This document shows, piece by piece, positions 12,301 through 24,110 of a DNA stretch of 64,000 nt. The notes below the pieces were generated by a model that saw only the letters and a list, made by a program, of their open reading frames with translations, was not told where the DNA came from and did not search any database. Position 1 is the first letter of the stretch, and the number at the start of each line of letters is the position of its first letter. The translations under genes were made by a program, and so were the position numbers. The stretch is from NCBI GenBank assembly GCA_029465975.1, contig CM055756.1, positions 3,264,601-3,328,600 on the forward strand, written 5' to 3'. Source of the stretch: Dallia pectoralis. Lineage: Eukaryota; Chordata; Actinopteri; Esociformes; Umbridae.

Positions 12301-15300
12301 TGGGAAGACATACGATGTGTGTGTGTGTGTGTGTGAGAAAGTGATGAGGGAAGCAGGAGTGATCCTACATTCACCCTGGTAACCTTAACTGTTCATAGCT
12401 ATTCCTCATCTATTAACATTACTGTCTAGATTGCATGAAGCCGAGACAATATAATTAGGCTAGTTAGCTAAATGAATGACTATTCATGGCTGCGACAATA
12501 CAGTACATATGGCTAGTTCAGCCAGAATGTCCAGACCTTAGGAAGATATCTCCCAGGTGGTGATCTATACACAGATGGCTGCTAGAGAGACGATTTGGCT
12601 TACACAATGACACATTATGATGTGAGACCATGCGGAAAACAAAACTGAAATTAAATAGATGTTATTCTCACATGTGCCCTCTCAACAATGCATTGTGGTA
12701 CTTGTGGTATTGTAAATGAGGCTATGTGGTCAAACCATTACGCTATGGAGTTTGTCATCAAATAACCTAGAAATAATAAAAAATTTGAGTTAGTGTTGAA
12801 TTGAAAAGAGACCCAATGTGGCTTACCTGCCAACCTTTGTCTGCTGTTCTGTAGTAGGGGTAGTTTTTGGTGATGTGAGTGTATATTCCATTTAGTGTGA
12901 GCTGCTTATCCTGTGCCATAGTTATGGCTTGCACAATTAACTGTGCATACGAGTATGGAGGTTTGGAATCATCCTGTAGAAAGCAATGAAGAACAGAGAT
13001 GTGATTCTCTTGGTTAGAAACAGGGTTTTATAACCAAACATGTTGTCACAAACATTTGTTGGAATGACAATGACAAAAACATTTGACTAGCAGTCCTCTT
13101 CGATTAGTGAAACCATGTCCATATTGAAATGGTGGGGCCCAGTCCCAAACATATCAGCCTACTTACCTTGGGACTGTCTCCTCCCGAGGCCTCCTTGTCG
13201 TTCTCTGATTGGGAGTTATCGTTTATGAGTTGTAGCTCTGCAGAGCTGACGATACGGCCCATCCTGTAGCCAGACAAACCCGCCCCCCTGGGACTGGACG
13301 GGCACGAGTTGGCAGCACTGTGGGTAACAAATAGACCAGACTGTTAATCATTTGGCGTGCCGCGAGCTCAAAGCACTGCTGAAGCATTTGTTACTGTACC
13401 TGATGGTGCCAGTGGGTGAGGGCAGAGGGCTCATCAGGTGGGAAATATTATCTGGGATGTTTATGGTGAGCGGGGAGATCTGGGGCTGGACTGGTTTCAC
13501 TGGAGACTCTGGCGCCTCACGCTTTTCCCTCTTCCCACTGGACAGGGCCGTAAATGTGATCTTGATGTTCGTGCTGGGAAACCTGAAAGTGCACCTGCAG
13601 AGAAAATGAACAAAGTTACATAAACACACACTGTAACCACCGAGAGGAATAGGGACATTTGGATTACAAAATATTAGCTCTTGGGATTGTAGTTTCAGAA
13701 CATACCGGGTACAGCCCATTACAAAACAAAACCCTAAAATCATTTCTCAGTTTAAAATGAACAGTTGTGTAAAAAAGCACCCACTGACAAACACCGGGTT
13801 TATACCGGACTACACTGGGACCAGAAGTGAACCTTGGATATAGACTGGATTTTATGGAGTGTGCACAACTCTTAAGGGGTGCCAATAGTAGCACCCTATT
13901 TTTTAACAAAATATCAGATCTTGTATTAGATTGTGCTTAAAATATCAATGCAAAGCCATCTTTTAACTAACGTATAAACAGTGTTAAAATACTATTATAA
14001 AGACAACAAATATTACGTTTCATCTGTAATTATTAGACAGGAACAGTTACAGCAAAACAGTGTGAGATTATTATGCAAGAGCAGCGTAGCAAAAATAAAT
14101 GGTGGTAAGATAGGTACAGTTACTACCATTACAGAAAAGATGCAGTTCTTGTAGTCAGAGACATCCAACCTGACGCGTGCTGCCCCCGATGCGTGCTGCC
14201 CCTGACAATTCAAGGATTCCAGCGCTTCAAATCTCCAAAAGCCAGCATTTCTGATTCCGTCCATTTCCTTGATTACACACACACACTCATGGTGGTTTTC
14301 AATGACAGTTTACACTGAAACTGCCAGAAACGACATCAAATGACTACAGGACAGTCAGAATCTAGTCAGCTAGCAATTGACAGCAGTGATGTTGCCTCCT
14401 TTCAGGCTTGCTGAAAATTCACATTGTGTGATATTTCCATTTAGAGTACTTAAATTGTGTATATTAAGTCAGATCAAAAAAACGTATGCGACTGAACTCA
14501 ATTTTGAGTGTAATGGCAAAGGCTGTGAATACTTATGGAATGTTTGATAGATTTGCAAAAGCTTTCCACGTTAAAGATCAGGCTCCATAATAAAACCAAA
14601 GAGCAAGACTTAGGCTGGGGGTTCAGTCGGTGCAAAATCAGGCTCCATAATAACACCCGAGAGCAAGACTGAGGCACAGGTTGTTATGCCAATGAGCCTT
14701 GCTTCTCTTTGGTCCGGATGCCAAACGCTAGTGCACTTGTTGCCAAGCCTCAACAGAGCTGGCATAGAATACAGGCAGAGAGAATAGTTCCCCTGACACC
14801 CAAGACCCAAATTAGAATGTCCACTGAAAGGGTAGAAAAATGCTGGGATCCAGTCTGTTGAAGGCAGACACTTCAATTATTACATTACGCATATGCGCTC
14901 CAAACCCCATTCAAAGGCAATGTTAGACCCCTTTTAACAAATAGCACAGGAAACTTTTGGAACATTTTCTTCCCACATTCTTAATTGGGTTGAGGTCCAG
15001 GCTTTAACTGGGACACCCAATGACACTTACAGAAGAACTATCCCAGAGGCACTCTAGCGCCGTCTTGGCTGTGTGCTTTGTGCGGATGTCGTTCTGTAAG
15101 ATTAATCTTTACCCCAGTCTGAGGTCCTGTGCCCTCTGGTTCCTTGGGTCTCAGACACCCCTTCCTGAATCCTGACCTGTTTCCCAGTCCATGCTAACTA
15201 TAAAGCAAAACAGGGCTGGAAGATGTACAAGACCAGTCAGTTTGGACACAAATTCATGTAAGGGGATTTCTTTGTTTTCACAATATTCCACATTGTATAA

Positions 15301-17992
15301 TGGTAAAGACATCAACATAACACATAGAATAATTTAAGAACCAAAAAGAAAGTCTCAAAAACAAATCAAAATGCATTCATATTTTAAATTCCTCACAGTA
15401 GCCACTCTTCGCCTTGGTGACAGCTTTGCACGCTCTTTGAACCATGTCAACCAGCTTAAGAGGTAGTCACATGAAATGAATATCAATTAACAAATTGACA
15501 AGTGCAGAACAGTTGTCCTTAGTCTGATGAGTCCAAATTTAAAATTGTTGATTTTAAACAGATGAACTGTTAGTCTAATTCCCACATCAAGCATGACATC
15601 AGGGAATACACTTTTACCAATTTAATACATTCACTATTATTTTACAATGAGGTAAGTGTTGACTGGTACTGTATGTTATTTATTTGATCATTATAAAAAC
15701 ATTAGTAGCATTAAACTCAATCCATGCAAACTTAACATCCAGAACATAAAAAGGCATGTAAGATTACCCAGAAGACCAGCCTGCTGCTACTAGCTAACCT
15801 TGATAGGTAAATTGCTTTCATTAGAGGTTGCCTATTGAGCAGTTTAAGGACACAAAATACACTAACCTGGAATCTCAGTTGGCATGAAACAAGTTTGTAG
15901 ATTTTTTTAAACATTCACTGCATATGAATCCTGTTCAAATTACAGATGAGACAAAAGTATGGACTTATTGGTGACACAGGTCTTGTTATGGCTGTCCATT
16001 CAAATGTACTGACCAGGACAAGCACCGTGATGGCAGTAAGATCTTTTCTGTTTCAAGACCGAGAAGGCCATTGTCAATAACTTAAACCACAACATGTGTG
16101 TTACATTTTGAAAGGAAGCACTTATTGTATCTTCAATAGTAAAGAGGAAATTATTTAACAGCAAGTTTGAATGTAGATACTTTTCCAGACTATAGATACT
16201 ATAGAATGAAGATACTTTTCTGCGAACAAAGTGCAACAATATTTGGGTGGCCACAACAGAGAAGCAAATGAATGTACAATGAAATCAAGAGTTTCTTGCA
16301 AAGACAACAGATGTAACTGTTGTAAGTGACAAAGTAAAACTTGCTACAATTTGCGTCAGGTTTACGAGAATTCTGCAGCCAAATAGAATACAGTCAGAAT
16401 GCTGTCTTACTCAATGCTCACTGACAGAACGCTTGTTGATAAATGCATGAATTTCATTGGTCTGAAAATAGCAAATACTTAGAAGTGCAACGGAGTTGCA
16501 TGCTAAAACTGAAATGAAAAAAAAAGTTAATGCAGAAATGTATTATTTTTTGCATTCAATCTCTAGTATTCATAAATAACCCAGAATGATGGATTTATGT
16601 AATTAGTGGTTGAGTAATTTGAGTGATTAGATACATCCAACCATTAATAAACAGATTGAAAAAAAACAATACTATACAGTTGACAGTGTAAACAGGAAAT
16701 GTAGAAAGTTTAATATGCAGACAGAGTTAGTAAAAACAATTGCGCAGTTGTAAAAAAATACCTCATTCGTGAATTGTGGGTTTATCAAACTTAAAACGAA
16801 GTTGCAGTAACAAAAAAATCATAATGCAATTGATTAAAACATTTTGTTGTGGAAATCATTAGTAACTTCATTCACAACCATCAGTCTGGAGTCACAGCCC
16901 AAAATACATCACAATGGCTAAAGTAGAAAAGTGGGAAATCAGTAAAGGCTTCAGCAATGTATATAAAACGCAAGGATATTTAGTTGCCAATACCACGTGT
17001 AGGGCAACTCTTCCAGATGTATATTGAAAATTGATTTTGATATTTCAGAGGAACAAGAAACAAGATTAAATGGTATATAGATATCAGTCAGCTTGTAAAG
17101 GTAATAATAAATAAATCAGTCAGACAGACATACAATATCCAGACATGTCACTACATATATAACGACGCTCTAACCTGCACACACATTATGAATTGCCATA
17201 GTGATAGTGTGTTGAGGCATTACCAATCGAGTGATAGTGTGATGAGGCATTACCAATCGAGTGATGCACCTTCAACTAACGTAGCCATTCAAAATACTGG
17301 GCAAAAACACACACTAGGGGCACGGACACAACTATGACACAGGTTTACCTGTAGACCGCCTCTAACTGTATACAACTACTGTACTAAACATCCCACTTGC
17401 ATCAACAGTGGGGACTCATTTTGCACATTGTGGGGACTCATTTTTTACATGTTTACAATGAGTTGACGTTAGTTTACCTCTGCCATTCAACCACTGACAG
17501 CTAAACCATCAAGTAAACGAACATAACGTTACATAACATAAAGGTAGCCATCACATTGCCTATCGGTATCAGGGTCCTAGTGCTGCTTCAACAAACACGT
17601 GCTTAGAGGACATTAAAAAACAACACAAACACAACGTTTGAGATTAATAACCGCGGTTGTTACAGGGGAACACACAAACACATGTTCAACACTTACATCC
17701 TTGGTAACTGCAGAGGAGGGGCACCCCGTCTGAGGAAAACCCCATCCACGAACACCCCGTTTTTGCCGAGGCAGCGCAGGTAGAAGTCCCCCCCGCCACC
17801 ACTGCTATCGTCACTAACGGTGAATATCTCCAGATGCCGCCGGGAAATGAAGCTGGAGTGGCCCATGCTCACATCCACGGAGCCCCGAGACGAGTTCCGC
17901 CCGACGGTCACCGAGCGCTTCTTCATCAGGTATTCGAATTCACGGCCCTCCAGCCGGGCGACTGGCCCGGACGACCCGCTAACCATCGCCAT
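8234..17992 (-). CDS. foxk2: Forkhead box protein K2, nine coding exons
   Basis: Nuclear transcription factor with an N-terminal phosphopeptide-binding FHA domain and a winged-helix forkhead DNA-binding domain. Nine exons with GT-AG junctions and matching phases join into 1836 nt (611 residues plus stop). Exons: 17992-17697, 13594-13400, 13317-13167, 12973-12827, 11543-11350, 10217-10021, 9922-9671, 8978-8784 and 8442-8234. FHA signatures are GRNSS (31-35), GHSSFISRRHLEIF (44-57) and KNGVFVDG (77-84). The forkhead domain runs from about residue 215 (DDSKPPYSYAQL) to 312 (FRKRRPRG). The C-terminal half carries the FOXK2-type stretches QPVLITVQRQ, QTVHVVHQIPAVSVT, LPVKTITQNGTH and LLATHASASASLPTKR, which separate it from FOXK1. 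From memory human FOXK2 is about 660 residues; the shortening here is mainly a short alanine/glycine-poor N-terminus. The start is the first ATG before the FHA domain. One oddity is KVARSQ where vertebrate FOXK proteins usually read KVPRSQ. Confidence 0.95.
8784..8978 (-). CDS. foxk2: foxk2 exon 8
   Basis: The acceptor is TGTAATCTAG|TAAAAG and the donor GTCCAG|GTGAGA. It encodes VKVEAVPTITHTSLGGGG, RIIQTTQSATPLQMITL and HQLPVKTITQNGTH, matching the FOXK2 C-terminal half. The length is 65 codons, so phase is preserved. Confidence 0.92.
9030..9619. mobile_element. MITE in foxk2 intron 7
   Basis: Inverted ends of about 25 bp: ATGGCGCTTTTCCACTACAC at 9030 and the same, reverse complemented with one change, ending at 9617-9619. 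Imperfect 8-bp flanks AGTGACTA and GATGACTA suggest a hAT-type insertion. The interior has no coding capacity but holds an (AT)n tract (9287-9313) and a (GT)n tract (9451-9477). Confidence 0.6.
9671..9922 (-). CDS. foxk2: foxk2 exon 7
   Basis: The acceptor is TTTGTCCAG|GCTCTCC and the donor GCCAAAG|GTCTGT. It encodes NNQPVLITVQRQVSQ, TVHVVHQIPAVSVTNTYT and SEPQENGDY. The donor (GTCTGT) is the weakest of the gene, but exon 8 continues in phase. Confidence 0.9.
10021..10217 (-). CDS. foxk2: foxk2 exon 6
   Basis: The acceptor is CTCTCAG|GAGTGCC and the donor CACCAG|GTAGGC. It encodes RSAPASPNHSGVLSAHSSG, SLSREGSP and VIQEARVAQSAPG, a serine/proline-rich segment conserved in FOXK2. A proline/alanine run (PAPAPPPATA) sits in the middle. 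Confidence 0.92.
10446..10480. repeat. (GT)n microsatellite plus G run, foxk2 intron 5
   Basis: About 12 GT units followed by nine G. Confidence 0.9.
11350..11543 (-). CDS. foxk2: foxk2 exon 5 (recognition helix and wings)
   Basis: Encodes the recognition helix NSIRHNLSLNRYF, wing 1 (KVARSQEEPGKGSFWRID) and the basic end FRKRRPRGVPCFRTPLGP. The acceptor is TTCTGTTCCAG|AACTCA and the donor CTCCAG|GTACAC. The alanine in KVA is unusual for this family. The acceptor segment has a second copy 63 bp further into the intron (see findings). Confidence 0.94.
11957..12045. mobile_element. Tc1-like inverted-repeat fragment in foxk2 intron 4
   Basis: GGGTGTGTAGACTTTTTATATCC at 11959 and CTACACACCCTTGTTAAAAC at 12024 are facing copies of a known fish Tc1-type terminal repeat. 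A related single end lies at 758-784 (GGGGTGTGTAGACTTTTGCATC). Confidence 0.4.
12316..12335. repeat. (GT)n microsatellite, foxk2 intron 4
   Basis: About nine GT units. Confidence 0.85.
12827..12973 (-). CDS. foxk2: foxk2 exon 4 (forkhead domain, first half)
   Basis: Exactly 49 codons, from DDSKPPYSYAQL to YYRTADKGWQ, covering helices 1-2 of the winged helix. The acceptor is CCTACAG|GATGAT and the donor GGCAG|GTAAGC. It does not appear as a long ORF because it contains no early Met; it was found by direct translation of the minus strand. Confidence 0.95.
13167..13317 (-). CDS. foxk2: foxk2 exon 3
   Basis: The acceptor is CCCACAG|TGCTGCC and the donor CCCAAG|GTAAGT. It encodes the linker before the forkhead domain, with AANSCPSSPRGAG, a variable middle and EASGGDSPK. 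It is separated from exon 2 by an intron of only 82 bp. Confidence 0.92.
13400..13594 (-). CDS. foxk2: foxk2 exon 2
   Basis: The acceptor is TTTCTCTGCAG|GTGCAC and the donor ATCAG|GTACAG. It encodes the end of the FHA region (CTFRFPSTNIKITFTALSS) and the conserved linker PLTINIPDNISHLMSPLPSP. The length of 195 nt keeps phase with exons 1 and 3. Confidence 0.93.
14930..15215. mobile_element. Second Tc1-like fragment in foxk2 intron 1
   Basis: Contains phrases typical of degraded fish Tc1 transposase DNA (for example around 15060-15200, with CCAGTCTGAGGTCCTG). No ends are recognised. Confidence 0.3.
15228..15671. mobile_element. Tc1-like remnant in foxk2 intron 1
   Basis: The left end contains ACCAGTCAGTTTGGACACAA and the right end, reverse complemented, CAGTACCAGTCAACACTTAC, matching the CAGTACCAGTCAAAAGTTTGGACAC type of fish Tc1 inverted repeat. 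The middle keeps short transposase-like pieces around 15405-15460 and 15515-15600. It is far too short to be active. Confidence 0.5.
17697..17992 (-). CDS. foxk2: foxk2 exon 1 (FHA domain)
   Basis: Encodes residues 1-98 plus two bases of codon 99. It holds nearly the whole FHA domain, including GRNSS, SRRHLEIF and KNGVFVDG. The donor reads GGAT|GTAAGT on the minus strand. The exon lies in a GC-rich segment typical of a first coding exon. Confidence 0.94.
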
Positions 17993-18330
17993 TTTACGGG
18001 ATAACGGCTGTATTTGATGAGTACTTCGTCAAAAATAAACGCCGTTATGGGCACGTCTGTCTGTGTGGGGCTTTCGGAAAACGTCGCGGAATGTCGAATC
18101 TAACAAAAAAAAACGGGGGCATCCAATTTAAAACCCCCAAAATATATTACAGGGGAACGTGCCAGACCGGGGACAGCGGCTCCAACCCACCGCCGCTACA
18201 GGGAGAGAAAGGGTAGAGAAAAGAGCCAATCAAAAGACGTCAAATGCATATATGCCCTGATTGACAATCCTATGACCCAATGAAAAACGAACATGCGCAT
18301 TACACTCTGACCAATAATATAACAGAAACA
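17993..18330 (-). promoter_or_regulatory. foxk2: Putative foxk2 promoter and 5' UTR region
   Basis: Sequence directly upstream of the foxk2 start codon. It contains three CCAAT boxes on the plus strand (18226-18230, 18277-18281, 18311-18315; ATTGG relative to the gene) and an AGACGTCAAA half-CRE at about 18235-18244. There is no clear TATA box at a fixed distance, which fits a CCAAT-driven housekeeping promoter. The transcription start cannot be placed from sequence alone. Confidence 0.55.
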
Positions 18331-19048
18331 GGCGATAGTATTAAGGTAGGTTGAACTGTAGAATACGTGCAAATTCCTGGCTATGTAATAAAAATGGCAT
18401 TGACGTTTTTACCTTCTGGACTGGGTTTTTTTAGTTACACATCTATTTTCAAACTCTGCGGTCAGCAAGATTATTTTAATGCTTCGAAATGACCATGTTT
18501 CTTACAATTTACTTGGGCAATGCGCATGTGTGTGAATATTTTTTTTTTAAATGTGCATTTGAATAATTTAATGTAGTGCATTGTGTACACTGCAGTGTAT
18601 TCAAGGCAAAATGCCTGTTTGTTTTTTTGCGTGATACAACGGAGAGAATCAACACACAAACACGTGTTGGATTATCAATTTACCAGTGTATGAGAATAAA
18701 GCCTGAAAAGGTGCTTACAATATGAATCATTCCCCACGAAGCATTGCAGAGCGATTATTTCCCAGCCCTATAACTATGTAATCCGTGTCTGGATTTGGAT
18801 GTGACACAGTTTGCAGCAGCTTGTTTATGTACCCAGAATGCCCCTGTGACCCGTCTAGTAAATCATGGAGGTCATATCTGTTTGGGAGCCTTAAATAATC
18901 ACAGTCCATGTTCGTTAACACAAACACTGCATTTATTTTCTAACAACATAAGTGAGCTTAGACCGTAGTAATTGGTAATGTATTGTACTGCAGTAATGCA
19001 CGTATGTTATAAGCCTTGTAGCATACTAACTAACATGTGCTTTTACGA

Positions 19049-19155
19049 TGACGTCACCAGTCAGAGTGAATGGAACTCCCTGTCGGATGTTGTTTGTAAA
19101 CACAGGGCGGCAGCCAGGGCTAAAACAAATAAAGTGGTTCTCAAAAGTGACGTCA
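19049..19155. promoter_or_regulatory. Two perfect CREs flanking overlapping forkhead sites
   Basis: Two full palindromic CRE motifs TGACGTCA occur at 19049-19056 and 19148-19155. Between them, TGTTTGTAAACA at 19091-19102 contains two overlapping inverted forkhead cores (RYAAAYA on each strand). The cluster lies about 1.1 kb upstream of the foxk2 start codon. Regulatory function is inferred from motif clustering only. Confidence 0.4.
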
Positions 19156-19345
19156 TGCTCTCACTCAGACCAACAACACATCATTCCCACTGTAAACTCT
19201 ACAACGTGTTATGGATTGAAACAGGTTTGTTAAATGAATGACAAGAATAGTCAAACGGCAGTGCAAAGTGCACTGGTCCCATATGCCTGCATGTTACATG
19301 TGGGATCTAAGAACACTAGAAATGCATCAGAACGAGATAAACTCG

Positions 19346-20056
19346 ATACACAACCGGATGAACACACTGTAGAGAAATACACTACAGGATGAACACATGT
19401 AGAGAAATACACAACCGGATGAACACACTGTAGAGAAATACACTACAGGATGAACACATGTAGAGAAATACACTACAGGATGAACACTCTGTAGAGAAAT
19501 ACACTACAGGATGAACACATGTAGAGAAATACACTACAGGATGAACACACTGTAGAGAAATACACTACAGGATGAACACATGTAGAGAAATACACTACAG
19601 GATGAACACATGTAGAGAAATACACTACAGGATGAACACATGTAGAGAAATACACTACAGGATGAACACACTGTAGAGAAATACACTACAGGATGAACAC
19701 TCTGTAGAGAAATACACTACAGGATGAACACACTGTAGAAAAATACACTACAGGATGAACACACTGTAGAGAAATACACTACAGGATGAACACATGTAGA
19801 GAAATACACTACAGGATGAACACATGTAGAGAAATACACTACAGGATGAACACTCTGTAGAGAAATACACTACAGGATGAACACTCTGTAGAGAAATACA
19901 CTACAGGATGAACACACTGTAGAGAAATACACTACAGGATGAACACACTGTAGAAAAATACACTACAGGATGAACACACTGTAGAGAAATACACAACCGG
20001 ATGAACACACTGTAGAGAAATACACGACTACAGGACGAACACACTGTAGAGAAATA
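19346..20056. repeat. About 29-bp minisatellite, GAGAAATACACTACAGGATG
   Basis: About 24 units built from AGAGAAATACACTACAGG and ATGAACACA[C]TGTAG. Three spacer forms (ACACACTG, ACACATG, ACACTCTG) alternate, and edge units read ACAACCGG in place of ACTACAGG. Confidence 0.92.
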
Positions 20057-23000
20057 GCACACGGTTGGTAGAACATTAAAGGTAAGGTAGCAACATTAGT
20101 AACAATACACTCGTAAATTAAGCTACGCAATGTTGGAGTATTGTAAATTATTATACTTTACAATTAATTTGGAAAATATAAGGTCATTCCCATATGGATG
20201 TATATTACATGACTGACAGCATACTAGGGTGGAAACTTATTGTCTCACCAGCCACTAGGTTCCACCCTGTACACCACTGTAACCTAGATAGGCGTCGCAG
20301 TAATTTAATACTGTCTTCAGTAGGAGTCAGGGAAGTAACTTACAATATTGGTCATGAAAATGCAACAAATATCTTGTTTGCTCTGCTAATAGGACATGGA
20401 TAACGCGTTTGCCTGTTAGGAAATACATAAATCATTACTTAATATGGTTGTTTTTTAAATCGACGTAATAGATCATATTTCATTCATGTTTTTTTAATAC
20501 TTCCCTGAACATATTTTGGTTTGATTTGTATAGGCCTACTTTGAATCTAAACGTATAGGTAATAATAACCTCTTCTCCAGACTGGCGTGTCGACAACATA
20601 ATTGGAGAGATTATTTACTTGCTCCCACCTTGTGGATGTCAGCGGAATTACAGCAGTTAAAGTAGTACATTTGTTCCAGCAGCATATACACAAGCACTAA
20701 AAACAATATTTGTTATATTAAAAAAATGATTTAGATAACACAATGATTCCCTAAACTACCCGAGCAATTTAAACCAAATCTGACCCTTGCAGAATCTTAG
20801 CAACCAGCAAATGACAGAAGGATTTTGCTTCCGCCATCTGCCATTGTTTCTCTAAGGGATTGAGGAAAGATGATCGTCTGTCTTGGTGATATTGATGGAA
20901 TAAATAGGGGGTTCAGCTTTCCCATTGACAATAGAAGTTGGTCCGGGCAGTCCTTTCTGGCTTTAGACTTGCAAAAACTTTGCATACGGCCCCCACACAA
21001 TGTCCAACAGGTATTTAAGATTACATATGACCCGTCTTCTCTCCAGGCGATGGGCAAAGAGCTGACACAATGAGAGTGTATGAAATCACATGTTTTTATC
21101 AGGTTAGTCTTAAGGTATCAATCCAGCAACTTTTCAGTGTTTGGCTGTCTGCTGAAACATTGGTAATGTAACGACAGTGCTAGGTGCCTGCATAATTGAA
21201 TAAAAGGATAACTACTCAAACAAATCAAGATGTCTTGTTGTCTTTCTTGCAAGACAAATGAAGACAAAGTGAACATAATTGTTAGTAGGCCTTTGTTAGT
21301 AACCATGACACAAATGACTGTGGGGTACTGCAACGTCTTCACAGGGTTCTAGACTCCGGCCGGCAAATCTCTTCCCTCTGCCGTTACAAGGGACGTTGCC
21401 CAAGTTGTACAGTCTAACAAAATGTTAGAGCTCTGACTTTACGACATGAAGATCTTTTCTGTTATAATTTCACCATTGCCTTTTTCAGTGTCTGAGATTT
21501 CCTGAAAGCCCCATTAAGCAGATGTATCAAAGTCACACTGGAGTGGGATGTGTCATTAACTGCATTAGCCATGACCACAGAGGAAGAGGAGGATGGTAGA
21601 GAAGAAATGCGAGGGAGCTTTTTCAAACGCCTCTGTGTGAGAATCCCACTGATCAGGGCATTTACGTTAATTCATTCATTTAAGTTCCATAGGCATACCG
21701 GATACATGCTGTAATCATTTTTTCATTAATTATTCGAGTGTTTCCCAGTTTTTTAAGTTACAATTCTCTGTATTGCTCCTCTCTTGAATAATGTATAAAC
21801 TGCAAATTGACATCACGCAGCAGCTTGCCCCCGCTGTGATAAATAAATAATAATATATTGTTTAAAACAGTTTACATTACCATTAAAGTGGTGTTTTTGA
21901 TAGGATCACACATATCAATGTAGAGTATGACTATTCATCCACAACTAGAGAGAGACATTCGCCATTCGCCTACAATTTGTCCAAGATTGGGGAAAATACC
22001 AATAGCTTGACCTAACAGTATTTTGGAATGATGTGAAATAATTACTGGTCAATCGACGATTTTTTGTAAGAAATTTTTACCTTGAAATGTGTGTACCGTA
22101 ACAATCACTGAGCCCGCCCTGACCAAAGTTTCTGTCTTGCCCAAACAAGAGAAATTACGTATTATTTGTTTTCTTATGGTTCATAAAATCTAATGTCACA
22201 TGTTTGTTTAAAAACTGCTATAGACAAACAGTTAAAAGTTGAATTTATTTCCAAATGTCGATTGGAACACAAAATGTACGATAAGACAGTACTAACACAA
22301 GTACATCCATGTATGGATAGCAACACCTTGATATGAATTACAATAACACAGAATGCATGCAAATAAAACAACATTAAAATAGCTATTTTAGAGAGTTCCA
22401 GTACCGGGTTGATTCCAGGACAACCTATTTGCATGAGAAGGGAATATTGCACGAGGTTGCTAGACAAATCCACCATTGTGAACCATGTCAAAACAAGCAG
22501 TAGGACTCTCCAACCTGTACAGAGCACTGTCTCTTCATGTTACACTGCTGATGTGTGAGGTGATCATGTGGAATTGATGTTTATGACTCATGCCGCCATG
22601 ACAACCCGAAATCCAGCATTAGCAAGGAAATCTGGGGTCCCGCGAGGGACTGAGCAGCGCGGTTTCCCTCCCACTGCTCCTGAAGTGAGCGGCTCTAATG
22701 CTGTTTCTCCATTTCCTCTGACCCGAGCCACAGCCAAATGGACACATTAATAACACTTTCATAGCCACCCAGACTCCCGATTAAGGAGGGGAATACGGTC
22801 GGGAGGCAGAGTGTGATGGCAACTTTCTCTCCTCAGTCGTACTGAACGTTTGAAAGTCAAGAAACAGAACACACCTGGTGTTGAGTTAGCGTTTAAATAA
22901 TGTAGGCATTGATGTGTGTACAATTTAGACCTAATCCCTTCACTGTTTGAATGGGGTCAAATATGGTAAATGTTCAACTGTGCAAAAGTCTCGATGAAAC

Positions 23001-23885
23001 GATGGGTGCTACAAATTACGAGCAAACACGTTCGACATTTGCCAAACATATTTCTTTATGTCACCCACTAGGGTTTAGTATGTCAGTCTAACAATTATGT
23101 AGTTAGAAATGCCTTAGTCATTGCCAAAGAATGATGGGGTGTTGTTTTGTCTGTTTCGTTTATGGTTGGTTAGACCTGCTGTGATATCCTGAAGCAAAAA
23201 CAACGTTGGTACTTTCGTTTTAGACAGACACGTATTATACAATTAACACACATCTCCATTCACATGATTGACTCACATTTCCGAAGCTTCTCTCCCTGAC
23301 TGGCATTTTGGTTCGAGGACAAAACAAAACGAAAATGTGTATTTAAGAATGTATGTAGTGCCGTTGTAAGCAGCAACCAACTCAAATACGTTAAATAAAA
23401 CGGGACACGCTGATTGTTCAAAGTGCTTCAGGGTTGTCCCTCTGAAACAGTTGCTTCCACGCAGGGAAACTTCAACTGGCACACCAGGGGTGGAATATAT
23501 GCAAATTGTTAACTTCATTTTCTTCAACCAATGTTTCTTTAAAATAAGAGTCTTAAATAATGTCTTCATCATTATTCACCACCATCTTCAGAAAAGGACA
23601 CAAAAACGTTTTTGTTAAAAGACAAAAAAGTGTCAAACATTCAGCATCCGGGCAATGCCCTGTAGTTTCAAGTCTTATGCTCAGTCATCGCGAATGATAT
23701 ATTCGTTGTATACCATTTTGTGTTTTTACACTCCAAGGAAGGTCAAATGATAAAAATATCATTATTAATGGAAAGTTTTTGCTGACCTTTTTTCTCATCG
23801 AGTTTTTCCTCAGTTCCGGTCCAGTGTAAGAAAGAGTCCAGGTGGACCAATCACTGGTCAGTTCACTTTTGACCATGTTTGCCTG
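20057..23885. other. Intergenic between foxk2 and the TMEM238-family genes
   Basis: No gene recognised. A moderately GC-rich patch at 22590-22740 is the only compositional feature. Bases below 23885 are probably 3' UTR of the small TMEM238-like gene. Confidence 0.5.
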
Positions 23886-24110
23886 TCACTTTGGTAAGAA
23901 CTCTTCATAGGGAATGGTGAGGCCACCTAAGTACCAGAATATCCAGAACACTAGGCTCAGGAAGATGAGCAATGGACCCGACAGCACAAAGAAGTCCCAG
24001 AAGCTTAATGGAGCAAAAATCCCCAAGAAAAACAGGACCAAACCGACAATGTCAAAAATCAAAGCCAGAACCAGGAAGATATAACAACGTCCCTTACAGC
24101 AGGTACCCAT
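23886..24110 (-). CDS. tmem238l: Small TMEM238-family two-pass membrane protein (TMEM238L-like)
   Basis: A 74-residue ORF with two hydrophobic segments (about residues 9-32 and 39-63) joined by a short loop, ending PYEEFLPK. It shares the family pattern with its neighbour at 28042-28548: FDIVGLV followed by GIFA in the first helix, DFFVLSG before the second, and FLSL..WI.WY.G in the second. A Met five codons upstream (24125) is in frame, but the start GTACCCATGG-like on the plus strand (MGTCC) has G at +4 and fits the family N-terminus better. No intron is needed. The size and the position near pirt match human TMEM238L, which lies beside PIRT on 17p. The biochemical function of the family is unknown. 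Assignment to the L branch rather than a tandem duplicate of TMEM238 is inference. Confidence 0.72.
   Translation of the reverse strand: MGTCCKGRCYIFLVLALIFDIVGLVLFFLGIFAPLSFWDFFVLSGPLLIFLSLVFWIFWYLGGLTIPYEEFLPK

Larger units (their letters stand above)
13595..17696 (-). other. foxk2: foxk2 intron 1 (4.1 kb)
   Basis: The longest intron of the gene. It contains two Tc1-like remnants (14930-15215 and 15228-15671) and otherwise AT-rich sequence. A 30-bp duplication with GAGTGATAGTGTG is present near 17198-17262. Confidence 0.7.

Noticed and set aside
19346..20056. CRISPR-like regular repeats
   Set aside because: Repeats are directly adjacent with no unique spacers, no cas genes are present, and the DNA is vertebrate.
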